From contig OY288261.1 in the NCBI GenBank assembly GCA_958450325.1, positions 12,553,113 to 12,617,112 on the forward strand: a DNA stretch of 64,000 bases, read 5' to 3'. Source of the stretch: Agrostemma githago. Lineage: Eukaryota; Streptophyta; Magnoliopsida; Caryophyllales; Caryophyllaceae. Positions 46,489-57,415 of this stretch are shown here, piece by piece; position 1 is the first letter of the stretch; each line of letters starts with the position of its first letter. The position numbers were made by a program, and so were the translations under genes. The notes under the pieces were generated by a model. The model had not been told where the DNA came from. It saw only the letters and a list, made by a program, of their open reading frames with translations, and did not search any database.

Positions 46489-47835
46489 TCAATTATGGAA
46501 ATTAAACTCCTCCATCTGGTCAATGAGATATTCAAGGCCATCGATTTCTCCTTGTTGGATGAGGTAGTCCAAGCATTCTGATATCAATACTGGGTCGACA
46601 TTCAGGTCAATTGGCAGCATATCCTGATTTTGTAGCACACGTTTCTTCATGTGAGGAATACCGAAATTGTTGTGCCCTCGACATTTCATAATCTCCACCA
46701 TAATTGTTTGTAGTGTAAGAAAATTATAATTGAGCTTGTATGGTAGATGTAGTGCAAAAGCACTTTCAACTGCTGCTACTAACTCACATACTGTAGTGGC
46801 CGCTGTTTCATGTTGAAGTGATTGTATAGACCTGAAAAAACCCAAATCATTTATGTTCAAATCAAGACTATTTGGTGGTTGAAAGATTAAGTGAATGTTA
46901 AACCCGTCTGAGTCGGCAACAACTCTGAAGTCAGGGTCGGTGTCTTGAATGTGTGGTTTTGCATAGTCTTGTTGAATCCATATGTCTTTACTTGCGTTTG
47001 GTGGCCATTTTGCCTTGATTGCGGGTATAATCTTGGTAATTGGGCAGTCTTTGATGACTTCTTTGGTGACTGAAATGATTGGTTTAGTCACCATAGTTCC
47101 TGCTTCCCTATTCCTGCTACTCCTTATTGCTGGTTGCTCCTCTATGAATTGAAAAATTCCGATTTTTCCATCAAATATGACCTCACCATTAGGCCCAAAC
47201 AAAGGCCGTGTCACCGCAGACATGAACATAACCTTCGTTATGTGGCTTTTTGATTGACATGAGCGGTATGGGACATCTTCTTCGGGTAGTAGGTAATACC
47301 TCTCAGTAGTATTGGTTAAGAGAAACCACTTTTCGTCCATGTGAATATGTGAAGACATGTCTTTGAATTTCACAATGTTTTTACTTGTGTCGACAAATGT
47401 TGATTTCAGTGAGAATATTAGCCTCTTTAGTTTGTTATCCTCGGTTAAATTGGGGTGAATGGAGTTGCTGTGCCTTCTTAATTCTCCATTTTTGAACCAA
47501 CGTTGAACGGTTCCATAACCCACTTCGAGTTTCTTGGCAAGCTTTTCCAAGGAACCTCTGTTTTTTTTGGGCAGATTCATTATTTTATCTCGGTCGATCA
47601 CAATCTTGGCTCTATTTTTGTTACCAAAATGCCTTGATGGCATGTGAATCACCTCACCTTCCTCTATGTTGTCCTTTGCTCGGTGCAACCATAACGAGAC
47701 GGTTTGCCGACTTACATTCCATTGAGAGGTTGCATCGGAAATCGCACCCTTGCGTGGGACCCCCATGGTTGAATGGGCCAATAAAAAGTGAATAAGGGCA
47801 TTCTTTTGATCAGTGGTCAGACGATTTTCCACCAT
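46489..47835 (-). CDS. Mariner-like transposase, apparently intact
   Basis: ATG 47835 (MVENRLTTDQK), 448 residues, no stops or shifts; the open frame extends 81 codons further upstream without an ATG at its start. N-terminal helix-turn-helix DNA-binding regions: QWNVSRQTVSLWLHRAK and KLEVGYGTVQRWFKN. The plant mariner DD39D triad is visible: IHMDEKWF, IWIQQDYAKPH (usually DNARPH) and NSLDLNINDLGFF (usually NSPDLNVLDLGFF). All three Asp are kept. The C-terminus matches the GHNNFGIPHMKK block. It would catalyse cut-and-paste at TA sites. Confidence 0.92.
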   Translation of the reverse strand: MVENRLTTDQKNALIHFLLAHSTMGVPRKGAISDATSQWNVSRQTVSLWLHRAKDNIEEGEVIHMPSRHFGNKNRAKIVIDRDKIMNLPKKNRGSLEKLAKKLEVGYGTVQRWFKNGELRRHSNSIHPNLTEDNKLKRLIFSLKSTFVDTSKNIVKFKDMSSHIHMDEKWFLLTNTTERYYLLPEEDVPYRSCQSKSHITKVMFMSAVTRPLFGPNGEVIFDGKIGIFQFIEEQPAIRSSRNREAGTMVTKPIISVTKEVIKDCPITKIIPAIKAKWPPNASKDIWIQQDYAKPHIQDTDPDFRVVADSDGFNIHLIFQPPNSLDLNINDLGFFRSIQSLQHETAATTVCELVAAVESAFALHLPYKLNYNFLTLQTIMVEIMKCRGHNNFGIPHMKKRVLQNQDMLPIDLNVDPVLISECLDYLIQQGEIDGLEYLIDQMEEFNFHN

Positions 47836-48224
47836 CGAAGAGGAAAAACAAGAAGAAAGATGATGACACAGACCAAAAAGGAAACAAAAAAGATGATGAA
47901 ATGAAGCACTTGAAGAGAATAAAGCTTTGTTAATGTGTTGTACTCTTACTTTAACATTTACTTTTTGGAATGTGCCGCCAATTGCACCCTTGTAATTTTG
48001 GAATTGGCGCAAAAGGATAAAGGGTTGCATTAGATTTTCTTTTTGTGGTCCCTCCAATGTTGAGGGAATAATTAACAATTTTGATTAAGTTTAGCATTAA
48101 TAAGAGATGTTTAGTTATATATGTGGTCCCTATATATAATACCCACTTTACCCCTACTTTTTACCCACTTTCTTAAAACATGTGAAACCCCCCATGTCAA
48201 GCATTGTTTGGATGGGAGGGAGTA

Positions 48225-49138
48225 TTACTTTAGAGGCAACCCCTATGACTGTGAATACCTTTCCAGGCCCTATTTCACCACTAGCATCGACACGATGGTA
48301 CAAAATCTGGGGTATTTTCCGGGAGCTACTTCGAGGCCATATCTTCCAGCTGGGAAGATTATCGAAGTCCTGAACGACGGAGAATCTCGCTTCGGCTTAG
48401 CGTACGCTGTGACCCCAGGAAATATGGTCCAGGCAGGTATTGAGAAGGCCTGCAACATCATCAAGGGTACCTACTCGGGCCCTTACAGCCCACGGTTGAC
48501 TAACTACTTTGTTACACCGGTATTCAATCGGGGCTGTTCAAGTTGGTCTGTACCAACCAACTATCGCATATCCCGAGACTAAATTAGCTCGGGAATGCAA
48601 CTATATCCCAGATGACATATTTACCCTCATCCAATCTGAATCAAAGGATGGTGCCGGCAATGCCGAGCCCGGGCTAGGGCTCCTATTTGGCGAAGACAAG
48701 GCTGTCCCGACCCCTAAAGAAGACTTGGTGAACCTGATCCTCCGAAGCAACAAGTTCGATCCTTCAAAGCTGATCTCAGAAGTCGGCGCTGATACCGGGA
48801 AAAGGGCATGGAGGAAGACCATCAAGTGGACCGACAGCCAGGGCTGAGTCTACAAGCTGACCACCGGTGAAGGTGACATGCCGGACACCGACTCCGAGTC
48901 TGGGGGGTCTGGTGCTAGAGTCCAAACTGTAACCCCTCTCCCTATACTCACTTCCACTGGATCCTCGGGGTCTGTCCCGAAAGCGCTCCCAATCCCGCCT
49001 CTGACCAATGATCAGATGGCCCCCCTCTTTGAGCTGTTTTCCAAATTTGCTATCAATAATAATGATAACCGTTCTGCTTACGACTTGTCTTATTTTCAAA
49101 ATGCTTTCAATTTCCCAAATATTATATGCAGACATTGA
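48225..49138 (+). pseudogene. Ogre-like linker between protease and RT (G-patch-like)
   Basis: Resumes after the mariner element in shifting frames. CEYLSRPYFTTSIDTMVQNL, GYFPGA and SRFGLAYAV match the GYxPGxGLG...RFGLGY linker seen before RT in Ogre and related elements; the glycines of the motif are partly lost. A second frame (48509-48847) carries KLARECNYIPDDIFTLIQ. At least two frame changes lie between 48225 and 49138. Confidence 0.7.
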
Positions 49139-49261
49139 GAACCCGACGAACAGGTATCCTTACCTCCGCATCTGATCGAGCAGCTAGAATAGAGGGAATC
49201 CCGAGACCCGGTAATCGAGGAAACCGAGTTTATCAATGTTGGAACAACCTTAGAGCCTTAG

Positions 49262-51484
49262 ATGCTTAAGTTAGGGATATCCTTAGATCCCGAGGAGAGA
49301 CAACAATTCACAAACCTCCTCCAAGAGTTCAAAGACGTCTTCGCATGGTCCTACAAGGACATGCCGGGGATAGACCAGGAAATAGCTGAACACTATATAC
49401 CCATCAAAGATGGGTGTAAGCCGGTAAAACAGAAGCTCCGCAGAATGAGACCCAAATGGTCTCTCAAGGTCAAAGAAGAGGTCGACAAACAGTTCAAAGC
49501 CGGCTTCTTACAGGTGTCTGAATATCCAGACTGGGTTGCGAACATCGTGCCGGTACCTAAAAAGGACGGTAAGGTGCGCGTATGTGTAGATTTTCGGGAC
49601 CTTAACAAAGCAAGCCCGAAAGATGACTTTCCATTGCCACACATCGATATAGTAGTGGACAATACCGCTTATCACGCCCTTCTTTCCTTCATGGATGGAT
49701 ACGCTGGGTATAATCAAATCAAGATGGCAGAAGAAGATATGAGTAAGACCACCTTCACTACACCTTGGGGTACTTACTGTTATACTGTCATGCCGTTCGG
49801 TCTCATCAACGCCGGGGCCACTTATAAACGAACAACCACGACCTTATTACATGACATGATGCGTAAGGAAGTGGAGGTTTATGTGGATGACATGATTGTC
49901 AACTCCAAAAGTCGAGACGGGCATATTGCTGCCCTAAGGAAATTTATCACCCGACTGCGCAAATACAACATGAGGCTAAACCCTCAAAACTGCAGTTTCG
50001 GGGTAACATCTGGCAAATTACTGGGTCATATCGTTAGCCAACGCGGCATCGAGGTCGATCCAGCTAAAATCAAAGCCATTACCGAGATGCAGCCTCCTAA
50101 AACCAAAAAAGAAATAAGGGGATTTCTCGGGAAAGTTCAATACATCAGTCGGTTCATTTCCAAGCTAACTATGGTGTGTGAACCCATTTTCAAGAAGCTG
50201 AAAGTGGGAGAACGAACACTGTGGGACGACAAATGTCAAATGGCCTTCGATAAAATCAAAGAGATCCTGCCTGCTCCGCCGGTATTAATGCCACCTCAAC
50301 CCGGTTTGCCTTTGTCGTTATACCTAACAACGACCGAGACCGCCATGGGGGCTATGCTAGCACAAACAGTCGACTCGGAAGAACGAGCCATTTACTACAT
50401 CAGCAAAAAATTCTTGGAGTATGAATGCAAATATACTATGCTCGAGAAGACGTGTCTAGCCCTAGTCTGAACCACCAAAAAACTCCGTCACTATATGCTC
50501 AGTTACGAGGTACATGTCTTATCCAAAATGGATCCGATCAAGTACCTATTTGAGAAGCCCATCCTTAATGGCAGAATGTCTAGATGGACTTTGATGTTAG
50601 CAGAGTTCGACCTCAAGTTTGTGCCACTAAAAGCCATGAAAGGCCGGGTAGTAGCCGGATTTCTCGCCGATAGTCCAATAACCGAAGAAGGGCACACCGA
50701 TACGTGGTCCTTTCCAGACGAGGATATATTCCATACTGACACGGAAACATGGGATTTATATTTCGACGGGGCATCCAATTTCCGAGGGTTCGGGGTCGGC
50801 ATTCTCCTAATATCACCAAAAGGGGAGCATACGCCGTTATCCATTAAACTGGATTTCGACGTGACTAATAATGCGGCCGAGTATGAAGCATGCATTCACG
50901 GGTTACAAGCTGCTGCTGATTTAGGAGTCACAAATCTCCGGGTCCATGGTGACTCATCTCTAGTCATCCACCAAGCTCTTCAAAAATGGAAAACTCGGAA
51001 CGCCAATCTCGTGGCCTACCAGGCGCGAGTAAGGGTTCTTGAAAAACAATTCCAAAAAGTAGAATACATTTATCTACCCCGGGAAGAAAACCAGTTCGCG
51101 AATGTGCTCTCCAAGTTAGCATCCTTACTGAACATCCCGAATCACCTAACCAGCATGCCGATTTGCGTCGAAAGATGGTCCGAGCCGGCATATGTCCACG
51201 CCATTCAAGACATCGAAATAACTGATTCGGAACCTTGGTATCAGGCTGTTCTAACCTACATGACGATGGGAGAATATCCTCCGAGAACTGAAAACCGGAC
51301 CAAGAAATCCTTGCGAAGATTGGCAACCCAGTTCCTCCGTACGGACGATGGACAATTATACAAAAAGACGGCACAGGGGGCTCTCCTCCTATGTGTCGAC
51401 AAAATACAGGCCGAGAAGGTTATGGCTGAAGTACACGAGTTGGAGATAAGCGGACTCGAACTGCTGACATCCGCCACAGGGTAA
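49262..51484 (+). pseudogene. Ogre-like reverse transcriptase and tandem RNase H, one TGA
   Basis: One frame of 740 codons broken only by TGA 50468-50470, where relatives have Trp (ALV-stop-TTKKLRHYM). RT: VRVCVDFRDLNKASPKD, FMDGYAGYNQIKMAEED, MPFGLINAGATYKR, VEVYVDDMIVNSK and LNPQNCSFGVTSGKLLGHIV. Ty3-type RNase H: MGAMLAQTVDSEERAIYYIS. The second, plant-type RNase H: WDLYFDGASNFRGFGVGI, NNAAEYEACIHGL and HGDSSLVIHQAL. Two RNase H domains support the Tat/Ogre clade. Confidence 0.9.
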
Positions 51485-52650
51485 ACCACCGTCTCTCAGA
51501 CCCCCGACTAACTGATTCTACCTTAGAGGCCAACGATAGACAATAACTCCCCCCCTGAACACAGCTTACAACTTTCATCGTACCGTGCTCTCCGTAGAGC
51601 AACTCTTCGATGTGGGCCTCATATGAGCGCCCAAATGTTGGTCCAAAAAATCATGAGACTCGAATACTATTGGAACAGTATGGAAACTGACTTCCAGTTA
51701 TATGTCAAGCACTGTCATAACTGCCAGATTTTCACCAACGTGCAGCACATGCCACCATCCCTATTATACACCATGACATCGCCATGACCATTTTCGATAT
51801 GGGGAATTGATATAATTGGGAAAGTAAAGCCTTCCGGGACGAGAGGTCACTGTTTCATTTTGGTGGCTATCGACTATTTCACCAAATGGGTCGAAGCCGA
51901 GTCATATCGGATTTTGAATGCTAAGCATGTTGCCAAGTTTATCCAAAACAAGATTATATGTCGGTACGGGTTCCCACACGAGTTTATCAGTGATCACGAG
52001 ACGCATTTCCAAGCCGAAACCGCTACTTTGCTAGCTAAATATAAAATCCAAAGGCGTACGTCTTCGCCTTACTGTCCCCAAACAAATAGAGCGGTAGAGG
52101 CAGCTAACAAAACAATTGTCACCATACTTATAAAGATGGCTGATAATTATCGGGACTGGCCCGACAAAATAACTTTTGTCCTATGGGGGTACTGAACGTC
52201 AATCCGCACCGCAACCGGTGCAACTCCATATTATTTGACGTACGGGATGGAAGTAGTTCAACTAGTCGAGTTAGAAGTACCGTCTCTCAGGATTTTACTT
52301 GAGAGCGAAGTGCCCGAGGCAGACTAGGTCCAAGCTCGCTACGACTCGTTAGTTCTTTTGGACGATCGACGGTCCAGGGGCCTCAACAATATCGAAATAT
52401 ACCAAAAAGGATACAACGGGCTTTCAACAAAAGAGTTAGGCCCAGGAATATCAAAGAGGGGGATTTGGTTCTCAAATGAGTCCGTGCATTACTACCAGTC
52501 GACCCAAGAGGAAAATTCAAACCCAATTGGGCTGGGCCATATCTGGTAAAGAAGGTTCTATCAGGAGGAGCAGTGATGCTGACAGACCTAGACGGGAATG
52601 AATTCGTCAACCCGACCAACTTGAACGAGCTGAAGCGCTACTACCCCTAA
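51485..52650 (+). pseudogene. Ogre-like integrase, heavily decayed
   Basis: Integrase pieces in several frames with stops near 51785, 52192 and 52325. CHNCQIF is half of the zinc finger, then WGIDIIGKVKPSG (first Asp), LVAIDYFTKWVEAES, EFISDHETHF (second Asp; usually SDNGTHF) and YCPQTNRAVEAANKTI (Glu). The polyprotein end LDGNEFVNPTNLNELKRYYP stops at TAA 52648-52650. It cannot be active. Confidence 0.85.
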
Positions 52651-53294
52651 ACCTTATCTCAATGTCATTTGCAAAATTTATTAAAATTATTATTTTCAAA
52701 ATTTATAAGCAAGTCAATAAGTTAGGATTATTTATCCTAGTATCGCGCACACCTCGAACTAATAGTCTTGGTGTATTTCGAAATTGCAAAATTCTACGCC
52801 CGAACTACGTTTGGTTTGATTCCACTAACTGTGGATACGTAGGAAGCCCCCTCAAAAGGGCACAACCACCGCAATAACAAAAAGACAGAAACGGTTTCAC
52901 TAATAAAATACTTTTATTATTCAAAAAAACAACCCCGGTAAACTCGGGAATTTCAATTACAAAAAGCCACGAAAATGCCACAAAAAAAAGCACACCACAA
53001 AAATAGTAATAGTATCTAAATAATAAAATTTAAGGAGACAATTATTTAGGACATCTTGCCATTGCCTTTGTATTTCGGGTCACGTGGAGCCCGGGGTCGT
53101 CGAGGCGGAGGCGAGCGTTCCCGGATCACAAGGGGAACCTCCTTAGCTCGGGTCCGTTTCTTTGACAATGGTCTTCTACTATTGTAACAGGCCCAAGTCG
53201 AGCCCATACATGGTCCGACAACCTGTCCCTAGGACCAAGTCGGTCCTGGACTGATAATCTGGGCCCAAGTCTCCTCTTTAAGTCTGTCTGAGGC
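52651..53294. other. Spacer between Ogre pol and the antisense gene
   Basis: AT-rich; the right part (52990-53290) looks like the 3' UTR of the antisense gene. No gene seen. Confidence 0.5.
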
Positions 53295-54818
53295 TCACTT
53301 CCCCCCGAGCACCTCTTGCACTAGATCCCCCAGCTTGAGTCCTAGCTCTTCCCTCTGACCCGACATCAGACGGACCAGTGTGGCCGGAGTCTCACCTTCA
53401 TCGAAGAAACCCCTATTGTCTTTAACCTGCTCTTGCCGAAGCAGGTCGAAGGCTTCATCGACCTTCAAAGCGGCTCGGGCCTCGGCAGAATCTGCTTTGG
53501 TCCATTTTTCAAAGAAGTTAGACACCCAAAATGAGTGAAGGGACTCGGGAATAGACCAAGTAACCCGGGTATACCATCGTTGTATCTAGGTGTCGCACAT
53601 AACGTCGGTCAGCTGGGTAGGTTCACTCACAACTGCATCGTTCTCCGGATATGCTGAGACCAGCCGTACTGCCTGAGTATACGATCGGGATAGAGGTGAA
53701 CTGTCTGGCTGAGGGACAAAATCACTTGATAACGGGCCTTATCTCTAGGCGCCAAACCCGTCCAGACATAAATGGGCCACCACGGAACCACCCATCGGAT
53801 CAATGGACCGCGATGGAATGATAATTCTTCATCCCAATACTTCTGGTTGATAAGGCAGGATGAATCGATAGCCTGTCTCCTTGTCATTACTTGATTAGGC
53901 CGGTATCGACTCGGGTCAAGGGGAGGCTCGATGATTAATAGCCTCTCAAATAGCCAGAGCTGAAAAACACAAGATTTATAAGATTTCAAGACAATTTCGG
54001 CATCTACCTAGGGGCACTCGATCGAGTGCCTGGGGATCACTCAATCGAGTGACACCCCTAAAACGGAACAACGGGTTTTTGTTAAAGGCACTCGATCGAG
54101 TGCCTCTGAAGCATGATTTTGCAAAAAAAAAAAACGAAAAAAAAGGGAAACCAAGAAAAAGAAAAAAGCGACATACCTGCAGTAGTCGGGTGCTCCCAGT
54201 CAAACGGGCTGACGGGTCCCTTTTGCGATCAACTAAGCCCTGGATAATCTCCCCCGTAATCAGCCACGCGGGACTATATTCCGTCTCCATTAAGTCAGCA
54301 ATGGTAAGAAGACGAACGCTGCCGATACATGACAGCAAATCCATGTAACCTTCAAAAGCATACACGTGAAGCATACAAAAGGCGAACGCCCTGCGACTGT
54401 GAATTGGCAAAACCCGGATATCATACGGGTTCATGAATTTCTCAGCCAAGGCAAGCAGAGAAATGGTATCCCCTTCTACCATGTGGGATACTTTCGCATG
54501 GGAAAGTCCTAAAAATTCCCGCAACTTCTTCCGGGGGCCGTGAACTGAGAAAGGGACAGCAGGACAGAGCAAATGGTTCCATCCTCCTATAGCAGCAATC
54601 TCCTCAGAGAGAGGACAGATTTCGCTCCGAGGAAAGGCGAAAACGTGGTATGTGTCGTCCCAGTAGGACAGACAGGCGTCAAGGAAGTAGCGATCCACAT
54701 CCATCTGGCGGAACGAGAACAGTTGAGACATACCCGATTGATTCAGGGCTACCTTATTCGCATCCCTAAAGCGTCGGGACCAATCTTGCAGCATGCCAGT
54801 CAAGCGCTCAATACCCAT
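53295..54818 (-). pseudogene. Antisense gene of the Ogre-like element, plant mobile domain-like, with an intron
   Basis: Opposite to gag-pol. Exon 1: probable ATG 54818 (MGIERLTGML) to 54177. The intron from 54176 to 53960 has GT-AG ends. Exon 2 runs from 53959 and joins in phase (LLQ to LWLFERLL). It continues to a stop at 53627, and a shifted C-terminal piece (53525-53295, NFFEKWTKADSAEARAALK) follows. Motifs: RYFLDACLSYWDDTYHVFAF, EICPLSEEIAAIGGW, HSRRAFAFCMLHVYAFEGYM and LIRWVVPWWPIYVW. These resemble the plant mobile domain/DUF families found as extra genes in Tat/Ogre elements. A TATA box lies upstream (54909-54902). Stops after exon 2 suggest this copy is broken. Molecular function unknown. 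Confidence 0.7.
54015..54102. repeat. CACTCGATCGAGTG palindromes in the antisense gene's intron
   Basis: Perfect copies at 54015-54028 and 54089-54102 (the latter extends to an 18-bp palindrome GGCACTCGATCGAGTGCC) and a one-base variant at about 54038. This is the same motif as in the LTR promoter. Confidence 0.85.
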
Positions 54819-54901
54819 AACTAAGTTTCTGAAAGGGACGAGTTTTTCTTTTAAGGAAAGGAGGAGTTGAGAGATGTAGAAAAGGTGGAACAAGGATTAT
54901 G

Positions 54902-54909
54902 TATTTATA
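54902..54909 (-). promoter_or_regulatory. TATA box of the Ogre antisense gene
   Basis: TATAAATA on the minus strand, about 85 bp upstream of the proposed ATG at 54818 and too close to the in-frame ATG at 54893 for that to be the start. Confidence 0.55.
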
Positions 54910-55360
54910 ACATCAAAACCCTGGCAGCTCCCCTGCTACTGTGCCTCCTTAGCCCAAGCGGGCATAAAACGTACATGCCCGATCTTTGTCTCCTCCTACG
55001 GACACATGAATTAAGTTGTCCCGAGCAGTCCTAATAATTTCCAAAAAATTCGAAATTCTAAATTTCAAAACTTTTCAAAAATTCTAAATTTTTACTCCCC
55101 GGCGCGAGTCGGTGTTTTAACTAAATGTTACGTGCAAATTATTATGTAAACATGTACAGGTACACTTAGGACTTCAAAGGCAAATTCGACACCCCCACAG
55201 AGCCATCAACATCAAGACAGGTATGACCCTTTCGCTTATGGTTGGCGAGCCCTTCACGCGAGTCTAACGGACTATAAACGACCCGAATGGAAGGTTGTCA
55301 GGACGTAATCTGCGATTGGCCTGGTGGCTACTCTGACTTTCGCCTTGTCCAAGCCTCAGT
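54910..55360. other. Non-coding stretch between antisense promoter and 3' LTR
   Basis: Upstream region of the antisense gene and 3' end of the element. No gene seen. Confidence 0.5.
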
Positions 55361-55370
55361 CAAAGTGGGG
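55361..55370 (+). promoter_or_regulatory. Polypurine tract of the Ogre-like element
   Basis: CAAAGTGGGG, four bases before the 3' LTR; typical of Ogre-related elements. Confidence 0.8.
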
Positions 55371-55374
55371 TCTA

Positions 55375-57415
55375 TGTAGACACCCGCATTTGGCTGCTAG
55401 TGTCTGTAGCAGTCTCCAACAAAACACCCGATGATGATCGGACGCAAACGTGCTTTAACGCGCTCGAATATGGGCTCGGAATCAGTAATGTATGGCATGG
55501 GCTTTTTGCGGAGTACAAATCTCACAAAACTGACATTTTAAGCCTTCAACATCCAAAAACCTTCAACATTTCAACAAGTCACCAATCACTACCATCTCGA
55601 CATCACCATAGACACATAAATTTACACGTATTCCGAGACCAAAACTCGTAAAAAACTTAAAAGCAATCCTCTTTACAAACCACACACACCATAACTCTCC
55701 TACGTATCTCGACGCTCCCGTGACTTTGCCACCATTTGACGAGCCCTATTCTGAGAAGCAAAAGGATGTAGGTTGAGGGTGTAACATTCAACACCGACAT
55801 CTTTTTCTCCGTTCCTTTTTCCGTTTTTTTATGTATATTCATGCGCATATTAATTAGTCGATATTAACGACACTATTACTAATACTAACATTTTTTATTT
55901 TGTTAATAACCATTTTATATTTTCGCATTCTAATATTTTTATTGTCGTTTATTTAATGACGTTATTACTAAATAATACCGCGTACATATAAATTTATAAA
56001 CCATATTCGGATCGAACGCGTTTAACTACGACTACCGCCCTAAGTCCGTTTAATCCCATTACAAGTCGCGACAGTGGTGGCGCCCTTTCGATGAGCACCG
56101 TCCTAAGCAATCATGGGCGTAACGTGATCGTGGTAGTACGTAGTTGAACGCGTCCGATACCATTTTCAAAGATTGGTACGAAACCCGTTGGCGCTAAACC
56201 GAGCATTGCATAATCCGTAAGGATTATTATAGATGTCGTAACGTGGAGAGAATTAATTTTGTCCTAATCCGATGCAAAACAATTTTACAACACCTTTTTA
56301 AAAAATCCCGATGACGGTCCCGTAATCATAAAATAATGTTATGGGTACCGAAAACCGAGCCGAATATAAATTATGCCATATTTATATTCGACTCGGTTGG
56401 TAATCGGTTTTAAACAAATTATAAGTCTCGAAATTGCCACCATTTCGAAACTGAGCAGCAGCTCAAACAGGAGGCACTCGATCGAGTGCCATAGGCCACT
56501 CGATCGAGTAGCACTCCAAAAACGAAGCAGAAGGTCTGTGACAGGGTCACTCGATCGAGTCTTGACCATGACTCGATCGAGTGGTCCCCTTTTGGGCTAC
56601 GACGTGAGTTTCTAAACGTCATTTTTGCCTCGTTAAATATTTTACGACTTCGGTCGACACGTGTAAAGACTATCACGTGCCTACATCTTTTCTAAAAATC
56701 ACGCATTGCATTCTATAAATTGTCCATTTTTCACGTTATTATTACCGTTATTATATCGTTATTTCAACGTTGATCGTTATTTTTGTTTTGCCCGGGTTGT
56801 ATTTCCGCCTGTGTTGCTTGTAACCGATTTATTCCATTTTTCTTTTATTTGTTTGCGTTTTATCGTTTACAAATGAACATCGCATGCTAAATCACTTTGA
56901 CGTGAACCGAGATGCATTAAAATGACATACCAACCCATTCAATATTTATATCTTGTAAAACGTTGTCTGCATAACATTTCACCGAATCACTAGCGCGCGT
57001 ATTATAAACTCGAACTATGTCTTAGTAGAGGCCGCTAAGTGCGGGCGGGGTTGGGTGTCCTTAGTGGGCTTCCCAACACGTACCCTCACCCCTTACTCAG
57101 AACCTCGGTTTCCGAATGTCCGAAACCGTTGGCGCACGAGAGTCATTCTATACACGATAACCGGCGCATATGGTATCAGTATTGCAATGCAAAGGGACGA
57201 GCCCCATAAGCTCTGAAATCGAAATGGGCTGTATTCTGTGCACGGTCCACAACGATATAGAGTGGGTTCGAATGGGCCCGAACTCCCACAAAGTTCGGTG
57301 CCGACTCCTAATTCGACTTAAATTTCAACCCGAGAACCATCTCACATGGGAAACATTTCGCACCCCAAATAACCCGCACGTGGCCGCGTCGGGGTGGACC
57401 TATGTCATGTCTACA
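55375..57415 (+). repeat. Ogre-like 3' LTR, promoter region deleted
   Basis: 2041 bp against about 2414 bp for the reassembled 5' LTR. A 391-bp deletion relative to 22194-22584 removes the palindrome cluster and TATA box. It also has a 22-bp gain that adds one palindrome near 56475-56509. Palindromes at 56475, 56497, 56548 and 56571. It contains the uninterrupted Athila target site (AAGCAATCCTCTTT, 55664). Confidence 0.92.

Larger units (their letters stand above)
45124..48222 (-). mobile_element. Mariner-like element, 3.1 kb, in the Ogre protease region
   Basis: Inverted ends CTCCCTCCCATCCA/TGGATGGGAGGGAG with TA on both sides (45122-45123 and 48223-48224). It carries an uninterrupted transposase on the minus strand and a separate exon-like frame on the plus strand. 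Ogre coding sequence resumes after 48224. Confidence 0.92.
22034..57415 (+). mobile_element. Ogre-like Ty3/gypsy retrotransposon, split by nested insertions
   Basis: The outermost member of the nest. LTRs begin TGTAGACACCCGCAT and end in CA. A perfect 5-bp target duplication GTTAT flanks the whole (22029-22033 and 57416-57420). The PBS (TGGCGACTCCGCTGGGGAC) and polypurine tract (CAAAGTGGGG) are of the Ogre type. The 5' LTR is cut at 22726/40231 by an Athila-like element, and the protease region at 45124 by a mariner element. Without these it is about 14.8 kb. The order gag, protease, G-patch-like linker, RT, two RNase H domains and integrase, with an antisense gene near the 3' end, agrees with the Tat/Ogre clade. 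Nonsense codons make it defective. Confidence 0.93.

Noticed and set aside
46489..48078. Mariner transposase starting at 48078
   Set aside because: That position is a TTG, and the first 81 residues do not resemble the family; ATG 47835 is the better start.
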